In this document: one piece after another, positions 18,579-25,646 of the stretch | How the letters are laid out: the number at the start of each line of letters is the position of its first letter | How positions within the stretch are numbered: position 1 is the first letter of the stretch | NCBI GenBank assembly: GCA_019753125.1 | Contig: JAIELH010000001.1 | Span: 1-64,000, forward strand | DNA length: 64,000 bases | Direction: 5' to 3' | Source of the DNA: Gallionellaceae bacterium | Lineage (GTDB): Bacteria; Pseudomonadota; Gammaproteobacteria; Burkholderiales; Gallionellaceae | The notes under the pieces: generated by a model | The model's database searches: none | What the model was told of the DNA's origin: nothing | What the model saw: the letters and a program-made list of their open reading frames with translations, nothing else | Position numbers and translations under genes: made by a program

Positions 18579-20476
18579 AGGTGATACTCCACAGCCAGCC
18601 GCGCTTGCAGTTTACGCGCCTGGCGGAAGGCTTCTTTCAGGATGCGCCGATCCAGTTCATTCAAGCGTTCCGGATCGATCCGGTTGTCCAGCACATCGTC
18701 GCTCAGACCCTGTGCCTTTGCCTCGTCGTGGTGACGCATGCGCAACACCTGAATAAACAGATAAGCGTCGATCCAGGCGTCGATCTCGGACGGGTGAATA
18801 TTCAACCTGGCGGCACTTGCCCGCAGGCGCTGGACCGTGCTGGTATGCGTCACACCCGCCGCCAGGCTGAAGATGCGCGCCGCATCGACGAACGGCGTAA
18901 TGCCGTTGAGCTTGAGATCGAGCTTGCGCTCCTTGCCGACGACAAAATCGCGCACCACGCCGAGAGGCGGGCGGATGCTCATCGCGTTCTCCGCCATCTG
19001 GCGCAGGAAACGGGTATTGCCGCTGGCGGCTCTTGCCAGCCACAACCGCAATTCTTCGGCGAGCGCGTACGCGCCATACAGCGGGCGAAAATCGAAAAAT
19101 ATCGACGCATGCAACAACGCTTCCGGTGTGCCGTTGGTGATCCAGTTTGAAAAAATCCGTTTCCATTCATCCAGCGACAAACACCATTGCGGGTTCGACG
19201 CCATCACATTGCCACGGCACAACGGAAAACCGCACAACGCCAGTGCATCGTTGATGCGTTTGGCGACCGGAGCCAATTGCTCGCGCACCTGCTCGACCGT
19301 CATGCCTTCCGGCACGCTAAAGATCAGCGCATTGTCCTGATCGGTGTTCAGCGTCTGCTCGAAGCGCCCTTCCGAGCCCAGCGCCATCCAGCACAAGCTG
19401 TCGGCCAACGGGGTCGCACCAAGACCGCACGCCGCGCATTCCAGTTCGACCACACGCGCCGTCAGCAAATCGTTGAGCGTCGAAATGAACTGGGTCAACT
19501 GCTCTGCCGCCACCCCCTGCGCCATCATGTTGTGCGCCATGCTGCGGATATCGGTTGCAGCCTGTTGTAACTCTTCGAGGCGCTGCGCGTGGCGTATCGA
19601 CGAACCGATCTGACGCAACCCCACCCGCTGCAACGCGAACAGGTCTTTCTCAGACACCAGCCCGGTCAGCCGCCCGTTTTCGACGACCAGCACATGACGC
19701 AACCCATGCTTGGCCATGACCAGCGCAGCCTCGTAAGCCAACGCCTGAGGAGACAGCAACGTAAGGTTCGTCGTCATCACGCCGATCACCGGCTGCGCCA
19801 GATCGATCTGCGGCAATGCGATGCGTTCCAGCACATCGGGCAGCGTCAGAATGCCAAGCGGCCGCCCCGCCTCATCGACCGCCACCATCGACCCGATGCG
19901 TGATTCATGCATGCGCTGCAACACTTCACGTACGCTGGTTTGCGGCGAGCAAGTGATCGGTGCACGGCGGATGATCGCGGACAATGGGCTGTTCAACGAT
20001 TGCTGCCCGGCGCTCGATTGCGCGTATTGCGTCTGAATGACCTGTTTGGAATGCTCGAGCAGATTGGCGATGCGGCGCGTGCAGAAATCCCTGAACGGCG
20101 CGCTGAGCCCGAGCAGCGTATGAAAATCCGCAGCCGGCAATTCGTAACAGAACGTGTCCTTGCCCGCCCGATATAAACTGGCCACCGGACGATGCGCCAG
20201 CAACGCGCCCAGCGGGAAGCATTCGCCTTCGGCCAGCTCAAGCCAGGCATCCGCATCGGAAGCATCGGCAACACTCTGCTCACCATGCACCATGCCCTGC
20301 TTGATCACTATAAAATGCTCGGCAATACCTTGTTCCGGAGAAACAATCACCTCCCCTTTGGCATAGTAGGCAAGCCGCATACGCTCCAGCATCCATAACA
20401 GATGGGGCTGTTCCATCCGGTCGAATGGCGCATGGGCGGCAAAGAAAACCAACTGGGAAGGATGAATGGCGCTCAT
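18575..20476 (-). CDS. cNMP-binding/CBS/DUF294 nucleotidyltransferase protein
   Basis: A 633-residue predicted signalling protein. Residues 20-140 form a cyclic-nucleotide-binding-like barrel, 170-300 two CBS domains ('VLQRMHESRIGSMVAVDEAG', 'HGLRHVLVVENGRLTGLVSE'), and 330-480 a DUF294 nucleotidyltransferase with 'ALGSEGRFEQTLNTDQDNAL', including the G-S and D-x-D pattern. A substrate-binding helical domain completes the chain. Proteins of this type accompany acetate-uptake genes and may regulate by nucleotidylation of an unknown target. Confidence 0.87.
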   Translation of the reverse strand: MSAIHPSQLVFFAAHAPFDRMEQPHLLWMLERMRLAYYAKGEVIVSPEQGIAEHFIVIKQGMVHGEQSVADASDADAWLELAEGECFPLGALLAHRPVASLYRAGKDTFCYELPAADFHTLLGLSAPFRDFCTRRIANLLEHSKQVIQTQYAQSSAGQQSLNSPLSAIIRRAPITCSPQTSVREVLQRMHESRIGSMVAVDEAGRPLGILTLPDVLERIALPQIDLAQPVIGVMTTNLTLLSPQALAYEAALVMAKHGLRHVLVVENGRLTGLVSEKDLFALQRVGLRQIGSSIRHAQRLEELQQAATDIRSMAHNMMAQGVAAEQLTQFISTLNDLLTARVVELECAACGLGATPLADSLCWMALGSEGRFEQTLNTDQDNALIFSVPEGMTVEQVREQLAPVAKRINDALALCGFPLCRGNVMASNPQWCLSLDEWKRIFSNWITNGTPEALLHASIFFDFRPLYGAYALAEELRLWLARAASGNTRFLRQMAENAMSIRPPLGVVRDFVVGKERKLDLKLNGITPFVDAARIFSLAAGVTHTSTVQRLRASAARLNIHPSEIDAWIDAYLFIQVLRMRHHDEAKAQGLSDDVLDNRIDPERLNELDRRILKEAFRQARKLQARLAVEYHL

Positions 20477-20554
20477 GGCAGATTACCCATCAGACATGCG
20501 ATGGCGCATTATAGCCTCATGCCAAGTCTGACTACCGACTGCAATCCTTATGGA

Positions 20555-22201
20555 TCAATCGCTCTTGCCGGGCTGCCCGAGGCCAGCTAACAGGCAGGCT
20601 ATCACATACTTCAGCTCACAGCTTTTCTTCATTTGCTGCATCGCCAGATCATCCCGATGCAGGCGCTTCAATGCAAACCCCTTGCCATAATACGAATACG
20701 CATCATCCGGCTTCAACTCGATAGCCGCATCGAATTCGGCAAGCGCTTCCTGATAGCGACCGGTATTCAGGTAAGCTGTACCCAGCGCGTAATGAGCCGG
20801 CGCCAGTTGCGGGCTCAACGCGACCACCCGTTGAAAATCGGCGATGGCATCGTCCCATTTTTGCAGCGCCGCTTCGGCCTGCGCACGGTTATAGAATATC
20901 CGGTCGGCGCCTGGCGTACGTTCGCCCGGCAACAGCAACGCGGCATCGTTCCACAGGCGGTAATTGTCGGCAAATACCCACAGGCGATTAGCCGACAACG
21001 GCACCAGCAGCAATGCTATCAATCCCAACGCCAACAACGTCTTTTTTCCCGGATACTTTGCCAGCAACAACGGCATCAACAACATCATGCCCGGCATCCA
21101 CAGGTAACTGCGATACAACACAAACGGTTCCTGTACCCGTATCGAGGAAAATTCCAGCATAAACTGCAGCCACGGATACAGCAGCGCGAAGCCGGCCAGC
21201 CCTGCTACGCCGCCGCGCAGCAACAGCCTGAACGCCACAAGGCCATATAGAACAAAGCCCGCCGCTCCCAGCCAGCCCTGCCATGCGGCAAGCGACGGGA
21301 TGAAAGGTTCGCGCATATCCACCGACATCCACGCCGGGTTAGGCACAATCCATAACCACAAATACTTGAAGAACAGCCCGGCCTGCGTCAACACGCTCAA
21401 CCCGTGCAGCGACGGCGCACTCTCGACAATACCCTGCTGCTCGAACAACGCGGCAGACATCGCCTCGTAGGGCGTGCCAAACACTCCCTTGGCACGCAGC
21501 ACGACCAGAATGCCGATAGCGGCGAATGCGCCCCATACCGCCCACAGCGCCGTGCGTGACGCCTGATTTTTGTCGCGCAACAAGATGGTCATTGCGGCCA
21601 GCACGGCCGGCATCAGCACGCTGTGCTCCTTGGAAAAACAGGCCAGGAAATAGGCAGCAACTGCCAGCGCCAGCCAGCGTTTCTGCCCGGTCAGCAAACC
21701 GCGCAGATAGGCCAGATGCAGCAGCAACGCGAACAGCGTCGCCATCAGGATGCTGCGCTGGATCACATAGCCGACCGCATAGACCGCTACCGGATGAATG
21801 GCGAACACCAGCGCGCCGAACCATGCGCCCCAAATGGCAACCGGGGATTCGTTATTTTCTGAAAGCACCACGCCAGCCAGTTGGCGCAGCAGATAGAACA
21901 GCAGGATGACATTGGCCGCATGCAGCAGCATGTTGCCCAAATGGAAAAAATGCGGCACCACATCGCTGAAGATGGCTGCCGTCCAGCCCAGGCTGGCATA
22001 GGGTAGCCAGCGCAGGTTAAGGTGAAACGGCGTGTATGCGTAACCATCTGGCACATCGCCGGAGAAAAAATTCAGGTCGTCGAACACGAACGTGCTACCG
22101 AGAAACGGCAGATAGACCATACACACCGCCGCAAACAGCGACAATATCCAGCCACGGTCGCGCAGGCGAAAATAGCCCAGCAACATTGTACGAAAAGACA
22201 T
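20555..22201 (-). CDS. Polytopic membrane protein with C-terminal TPR repeats (possible pilin glycosyltransferase)
   Basis: About 548 residues. The N-terminal two thirds hold roughly ten hydrophobic spans with 'FVFDDLNFF' in the first loop. The last 120 residues carry about three TPR repeats ('AHYALGTAYLNTGRYQEALA' and neighbours). This layout matches TMTC-like and other C-family glycosyltransferases, in which an acidic motif in the first loop is catalytic. The start at 22201 is set by AGGA six bases upstream. The gene lies directly after the pilin terminator on the same strand, which suggests a role in pilin modification. That role is inference. Confidence 0.7.
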   Translation of the reverse strand: MSFRTMLLGYFRLRDRGWILSLFAAVCMVYLPFLGSTFVFDDLNFFSGDVPDGYAYTPFHLNLRWLPYASLGWTAAIFSDVVPHFFHLGNMLLHAANVILLFYLLRQLAGVVLSENNESPVAIWGAWFGALVFAIHPVAVYAVGYVIQRSILMATLFALLLHLAYLRGLLTGQKRWLALAVAAYFLACFSKEHSVLMPAVLAAMTILLRDKNQASRTALWAVWGAFAAIGILVVLRAKGVFGTPYEAMSAALFEQQGIVESAPSLHGLSVLTQAGLFFKYLWLWIVPNPAWMSVDMREPFIPSLAAWQGWLGAAGFVLYGLVAFRLLLRGGVAGLAGFALLYPWLQFMLEFSSIRVQEPFVLYRSYLWMPGMMLLMPLLLAKYPGKKTLLALGLIALLLVPLSANRLWVFADNYRLWNDAALLLPGERTPGADRIFYNRAQAEAALQKWDDAIADFQRVVALSPQLAPAHYALGTAYLNTGRYQEALAEFDAAIELKPDDAYSYYGKGFALKRLHRDDLAMQQMKKSCELKYVIACLLAGLGQPGKSD

Positions 22202-22210
22202 ATTCATTCC

Positions 22211-22243
22211 TGCAAAAAACAAACCCCTCCGAAGAGGGGTTTG
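22211..22243 (-). terminator. Terminator after the pilin gene
   Basis: A perfect ten-base-pair stem, CAAACCCCTC-ttcg-GAGGGGTTTG on the minus strand, with a UUCG tetraloop and a T-rich run (GTTTTTTG). It lies between the pilin stop and the TPR gene, so the latter probably receives only read-through transcription. Confidence 0.9.
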
Positions 22244-22262
22244 CGTAAAGAACAGATGCTGA

Positions 22263-22748
22263 TTAGCAACCGAAATATTTGATCGCTAGTGGATCTGTAA
22301 TGGTCTTGGCTGTACATGTCCATGTTATAGCCGTTCCGCCCCCTGTAGCTGTGAGTGTAAAAGTCAAGCCGTCTATTCCTGACGTCCTGATTTTTGTGGG
22401 TGTTATTACCAAGGTCGCAGTAGTCGCCGTGCCAGTTACCGCCACAGAAGTAACCTCAGGCGGGAGGTTGGGTGTGTTAACTAGCCCGATTGAGTTAAAC
22501 AGCCCACCAGCCGCAGATGCCGCTACAGTAGTATTAGCCGTTTCAGTTCCAACCGGGAAGGAGCCATTTTCTTGATAATACGACGCCAAAGCCAGCTTGA
22601 TCGGGTCAAGAGTGGATTGCACTTTGGACAGCTTGGCCTTGACCACATAGTCCTGATACGCAGGAATCGCGACCGCAGCCAGAATGCCGATGATCGCGAC
22701 GACGATCATCAATTCGATCAGCGTAAAGCCTTTTTGTATTTGTTTCAT
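22263..22748 (-). CDS. pilA: Type IV major pilin (PilA/PilE-like)
   Basis: A 161-residue prepilin. The leader 'MKQIQKG' is followed by '[20 protein letters not shown]', with the prepilin peptidase site after G7 and the conserved Glu at mature position 5. The C-terminal region is rich in Thr and Ala, with cysteines near the end ('TCTAKT' and final 'FGC') that can form the D-loop disulphide. AAGGAG precedes the ATG, a consensus sigma-54 promoter lies upstream, and a strong terminator follows, so it is probably a highly expressed monocistron. Confidence 0.95.
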   Translation of the reverse strand: MKQIQKGFTLIELMIVVAIIGILAAVAIPAYQDYVVKAKLSKVQSTLDPIKLALASYYQENGSFPVGTETANTTVAASAAGGLFNSIGLVNTPNLPPEVTSVAVTGTATTATLVITPTKIRTSGIDGLTFTLTATGGGTAITWTCTAKTITDPLAIKYFGC

Positions 22749-22803
22749 GATGGAGCTCCTTTTAGGAATTGAATGTTACACACCGGGTGTGCGCTTGTTA
22801 TGC

Positions 22804-22819
22804 AGCAATAGCCGTGCCA
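22804..22819 (-). promoter_or_regulatory. Sigma-54 (-24/-12) promoter of the pilin gene
   Basis: On the minus strand TGGCAC-GGCTA-TTGCT matches the RpoN consensus TGGCAC-N5-TTGCW exactly. The ATG lies about 55 bases downstream. It implies RpoN with a PilR-type activator, as known for pilA genes elsewhere. Confidence 0.88.
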
Positions 22820-22830
22820 TGTTTCAGAGA

Positions 22831-22857
22831 GCAGAAGACAGAGGACAGAAGACAGAC
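22831..22857. repeat. Dispersed 'AGAAGACAGA' repeat, copy 1
   Basis: 'GCAGAAGACAGAGGACAGAA' and following bases. Related copies lie inside the HD-GYP gene (26284-26309) and before the FHA-cyclase junction (45882-45920). It is intergenic here, upstream of the pilin promoter. Confidence 0.65.
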
Positions 22858-22950
22858 GATTTGTCGCGGTTTGCGCCGCGTATTTTTATTGCTTGATCGC
22901 TCTGATGCAGTGCATGGGAACAACGAAACTGCCCATCCGATATCCAGAAC

Positions 22951-22983
22951 TCGTCAGCGAGGTGACAGTTTTCGGCAGTTGCA
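22951..22983. repeat. 33-base direct repeat, copy 1 (left border of the TA cluster)
   Basis: 'TCGTCAGCGAGGTGACAGTT' and on. It matches 24638-24670 at 28 of 33 positions; all differences are transitions. The two copies bracket two toxin-antitoxin pairs. Confidence 0.65.
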
Positions 22984-23021
22984 TTGCTGGTTATCAACGT
23001 CGCGCACAACGATGCCCATAA

Positions 23022-23309
23022 TCAAATGTGTGCGGTTTTGACGTGCAGCGACACACCCAGCGCACGCAGCACTTTCAGCAGCGTGTCGTAGCGCGGCTTC
23101 GCACCGGGGGCAAGGGCTTTATACAGGCTTTCACGTCCAAGCCCGGTATCCTTGGCGAGTTGAGTCATGCCACGGGCGCGTGCCACATCCTTGACGGCGA
23201 CAAGGAACATGTCGGGGTTTTCGTCTTCAAGCGCGGCAGTGAGATAAGCGGCAATCGTTTCTTCATTGTCGAGATAATCGGCTGCATCAAAGGGGGTAAA
23301 TTTAGTCAT
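23022..23309 (-). CDS. Antitoxin, HigA-type HTH (addiction module antidote)
   Basis: A 95-residue helix-turn-helix antitoxin of the 'putative addiction module antidote' family: 'ARARGMTQLAKDTGLGRESLYKAL' is the HTH and 'TLLKVLRALGVSLHV' the conserved end. It lies three bases downstream of its toxin gene, the toxin-first order typical of HigBA-like modules. It should bind the toxin and repress the operon. Confidence 0.88.
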   Translation of the reverse strand: MTKFTPFDAADYLDNEETIAAYLTAALEDENPDMFLVAVKDVARARGMTQLAKDTGLGRESLYKALAPGAKPRYDTLLKVLRALGVSLHVKTAHI

Positions 23310-23312
23310 GGT

Positions 23313-23612
23313 TCACTCCTTGGGTAAAGTGCGCGCCATTTCCTTGGCACGCTTAACATCACGCTTCTGGGTAGATTTATCACCGCCCAGCAACAGAAAA
23401 TAGACCACCTCTCCGCGACGGGTGAAATAGGCACGGTAGCCGGGGCCGTAGTGAATCCGCAGCTCGGAAACGCCTTCGCCTACCGGTTCACAATCACCAA
23501 AATTCCCGGCTTCGGCACTACGAATGCGCTTGGTAATAAGTGCCTTGCCGACCTGATCTTTCAGTTCAACCAGCCAGTTATTAAATTCTTCCGATTTCAG
23601 AAACGTATTCAT
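23313..23612 (-). CDS. Toxin, RelE/HigB-like (addiction module killer protein)
   Basis: A 99-residue RelE-superfamily protein, probable ribosome-dependent mRNA interferase. 'SELRIHYGPGYRAYFTRRGE' and 'VVYFLLLGGDKSTQKRDVKRA' are the family signature. The start at 23612 is chosen because the ORF-track start at 23672 runs through the operator. It is paired with the HTH antitoxin downstream. Confidence 0.88.
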   Translation of the reverse strand: MNTFLKSEEFNNWLVELKDQVGKALITKRIRSAEAGNFGDCEPVGEGVSELRIHYGPGYRAYFTRRGEVVYFLLLGGDKSTQKRDVKRAKEMARTLPKE

Positions 23613-23621
23613 ATTTTGTAT

Positions 23622-23639
23622 TGTATCCGAATAGATACA
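23622..23639 (-). promoter_or_regulatory. Palindromic operator of the higBA-like module
   Basis: TGTATC-cgaata-GATACA, a six-base inverted repeat ten bases before the toxin start, in an AT-rich region with promoter-like character. It is a probable antitoxin binding site. Confidence 0.55.
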
Positions 23640-23687
23640 GTTGTCAAGCGATTTACAAATCAAAAACTGCAATGCCTAACGAATAGC

Positions 23688-23740
23688 GTTTATCTGTCGC
23701 CTTCCCCCAAGCCTATTCAACCCCCCAGCGACAGATAAAC
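23688..23740. repeat. 13-bp perfect inverted repeat with 27-base loop
   Basis: GTTTATCTGTCGC (23688-23700) and GCGACAGATAAAC (23728-23740) are exact reverse complements. It lies between the divergent higBA-like and relBE-like modules and may be a bidirectional control site or a remnant of an inserted element. Confidence 0.65.
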
Positions 23741-23907
23741 CTCCACCCACCAGGCTTGCCCAATAAACGATTCAGATTGTGACTCGCTTCACGATCACAA
23801 TCTTACTCATTAGCCTACCAATCGGACATCCAATGGATACCTATTGACAGTTCATTAAATACCTTATATATTATGCGCCATTATTTAATCATTGAAGGAA
23901 AGCTGCC

Positions 23908-24150
23908 ATGACCAAAGAAGTGCAAATGTCGATCAAGATGGAAGCCGAGTTGCGCGACGAATTCATGGCGGCTGCGGCCTCCATGCACAGGCCTGCCGCA
24001 CAAATTGTACGCGACTTGATGCGTGGTTTTCTGGCACGCCAGGAAATACCCAACGCCACAACAATCGCAGCCATGCAGGCCGTTGACAAGGGCGAGGACT
24101 TGTATCGCGCAAAGGATGCCGACGACCTTCTCAAGCAACTCGGCATATGA
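23908..24150 (+). CDS. Antitoxin, RelB/DinJ-like ribbon-helix-helix
   Basis: An 80-residue antitoxin. The N-terminal 'VQMSIKMEAELRDEFMAAAA' has the beta-strand/helix pattern of RHH proteins and the C-terminal half would wrap the toxin. GAAGGAAAGC precedes the ATG. It overlaps the toxin gene by four bases (ATGA). Confidence 0.85.
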   Translation: MTKEVQMSIKMEAELRDEFMAAAASMHRPAAQIVRDLMRGFLARQEIPNATTIAAMQAVDKGEDLYRAKDADDLLKQLGI

Positions 24151-24419
24151 AAGAGCCTATTTACTCGGGCATATTTAAGCGAGATGTAAAGCGTGCCGAA
24201 AAACGCGGCAAAGACATGTCCGCACTTCGCACTGTTTTGCGCCTGCTGTTAGCGGGCGAGATCATTCCCGCCACTTACAAAGACCATCCGCTGAAAGGCA
24301 ACTGGAAGCATTACCGGGATTTGCATATCGAGCCGGACTGGCTGCTCATCTACAAGACGGACGATGCAAATGTGTGGCTGGTGCGAACGGGAACACACGC
24401 CGATATTTTCGGGACTTGA
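24147..24419 (+). CDS. Toxin, YafQ/RelE family
   Basis: A 90-residue YafQ-type mRNA interferase. 'FKRDVKRAEKRGKDMSALR' and 'HPLKGNWKHYRDLHIEPDWL' are diagnostic, as are 'LIYKTDD' and the end 'LVRTGTHADIFG' with the catalytic-type histidine. It is coupled to the RelB-like antitoxin by an ATGA overlap. Confidence 0.9.
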   Translation: MKEPIYSGIFKRDVKRAEKRGKDMSALRTVLRLLLAGEIIPATYKDHPLKGNWKHYRDLHIEPDWLLIYKTDDANVWLVRTGTHADIFGT

Positions 24420-24637
24420 TGCGTATTCATTTTTGCAGAGAGGGTGAAAAACATGAAGCGCAACGCCACTTCCAAGCATTTTTTAATGCTGAACATGGCG
24501 GCAACCTTGGCTTCCGCACCCGATACGGCAGTGCAGGATGCCTGCAATCCCGGCACCCATACAAATCACATGTATTACCTCACAGCTCGGACGCAGAGCG
24601 TAGGGAGCAATGAAGCCGGCCAATCAGCATCAATATT

Positions 24638-24670
24638 TCGTCAGCAAAGCGACAATTTTCGGCAGTTACA
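24638..24670. repeat. 33-base direct repeat, copy 2
   Basis: Matches 22951-22983 at 28 of 33 positions. It lies in the stretch 24420-24728 between the YafQ toxin and the ParD-like antitoxin. Otherwise that stretch holds only a weak 75-codon frame from 24453 with a possible Shine-Dalgarno but no recognisable family. Confidence 0.6.
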
Positions 24671-24728
24671 CTTATAGGATTTCATCGTGCTATTATCGCC
24701 AGCGCACCAATCACTTTATGGAGATATC

Positions 24729-24965
24729 ATGCCTGATACCGCTGTTCTAACCGTCCGCCTGAGCCGCGAGATCAAGGAATCTCTTGAAAGGATTGCCGAG
24801 GACGCTCATCGTTCAAAGTCTTTTGTGGCATCTGTTGCGGTCGAGTCCTACGTCAAGCGGCAAATCTGGTGGCGTGAAAAAATTGATGCCGCACGTCAAT
24901 CAGACCTGGTGCCGGAAGATGAAATGGATGCCTTTTTTGCAGCCCGGAGCGACGTGGCGCCGTGA
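24729..24965 (+). CDS. Antitoxin, CopG/ParD-like ribbon-helix-helix
   Basis: A 78-residue RHH protein: 'LTVRLSREIKESLERIAEDA' and 'RSKSFVASVAVESYVKRQ'. The start at 24729 follows GGAG, giving 'MPDTAVLTVRLS'; the track start at 24687 lacks a ribosome site. It overlaps the ParE-like toxin gene by four bases (GTGA region). Confidence 0.87.
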   Translation: MPDTAVLTVRLSREIKESLERIAEDAHRSKSFVASVAVESYVKRQIWWREKIDAARQSDLVPEDEMDAFFAARSDVAP

Positions 24966-25252
24966 AAGTCCGCTGGCGCAAAAACGCCCAATTGGATTTG
25001 GTCGAGATTGACGCCCATATCCGGCAAGAAAACCCGCACGCCGCCAATCGTGTCGTCTCCGCCATCCGCCAAGAAACCGTACAGCTTATCCAAACCCCTC
25101 TGGTAGGCAGGCCGGGGCGTGTTGAAAACACCCGCGAACTGGTTATGACCAAGCTCCCTTTCATTGTCGCCTATCAGATCATGCCTTCCTCTATCGAAAT
25201 TCTTGCCGTGATCCATACTGCCCGGCTGTGGCCGGAAAACTTCCCGGAATGA
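24962..25252 (+). CDS. Toxin, ParE/RelE family
   Basis: A 96-residue ParE-like protein, a predicted inhibitor of gyrase or translation. Signature elements: 'VRWRKNAQLDLVEIDAHIRQ', 'LVGRPGRVENTRELVM' and 'FIVAYQIMPSSIEILAVIHTAR'. The start is GTG at 24962. It is convergent with, and directly abuts, a truncated nucleotidyltransferase gene on the minus strand. Confidence 0.88.
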   Translation: MKVRWRKNAQLDLVEIDAHIRQENPHAANRVVSAIRQETVQLIQTPLVGRPGRVENTRELVMTKLPFIVAYQIMPSSIEILAVIHTARLWPENFPE

Positions 25253-25261
25253 CAGGGGCTT

Positions 25262-25490
25262 TAGCCTGTTCAATATCTTTCAGCAAAGATTCAGATTCCC
25301 GGCCAATATACTTCTGCTTCGTCTCGCCGCCAATCTTGGTCTGGTAGTACCAGTACACCGCCCCTTTAATGCTTTTTGAAACGAAAGAACCGCCACCCAA
25401 TACCGCATGCTGGCTCTCAATTGTTTTCTGGAGCAGATCAGCGTAAAGCGACAAGCAGTTATCAGGAAGTCTTTTGATCATTATCGGCAT
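25262..25490 (-). pseudogene. 5' fragment of a nucleotidyltransferase-like gene
   Basis: The first ~76 codons ('MIKRLPDNCLSLYADLLQKT', 'YWYYQTKIGGETKQKYIGRE') resemble the N-terminus of GSU2403-type nucleotidyltransferase-fold proteins, which are several hundred residues long. The frame then runs into the antisense of the ParE toxin gene ending at 25252 and stops. This is best read as a gene cut off when the toxin-antitoxin cassette arrived, or by deletion. Confidence 0.6.
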
Positions 25491-25511
25491 TTGTGTGCTT
25501 ACGGCATCGAA

Positions 25512-25542
25512 TTATACGCCAAAAACAAAATAAGGCGTATAA
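25512..25542. repeat. Inverted repeat TTATACGCC...GGCGTATAA
   Basis: A nine-base perfect inverted repeat with a 13-base A-rich loop just upstream of the truncated nucleotidyltransferase gene. It may be the operator of the former gene. Confidence 0.5.
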
Positions 25543-25646
25543 CCGCGTTATTGGCTTTCGAACCGGCTCACTGCAAATGGCGGGATTTATTGAGCCGCGA
25601 GTTCAAGTTTGAAGTGCAACGCCTAGCTTAAAGAATACCTGACGCA

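Noticed and set aside
23678-23740. Possible integron attC site ('GCCTAACGAATAGCG' before the 13-bp inverted repeat)
   Set aside because: There is no matching GTTRGGC end and no integrase nearby; the inverted repeat alone does not make an attC site.
24453-24677. 75-codon frame with a possible Shine-Dalgarno between the YafQ and ParD genes
   Set aside because: No recognisable family, and its 3' end consists of the 33-base dispersed repeat; probably not a gene.
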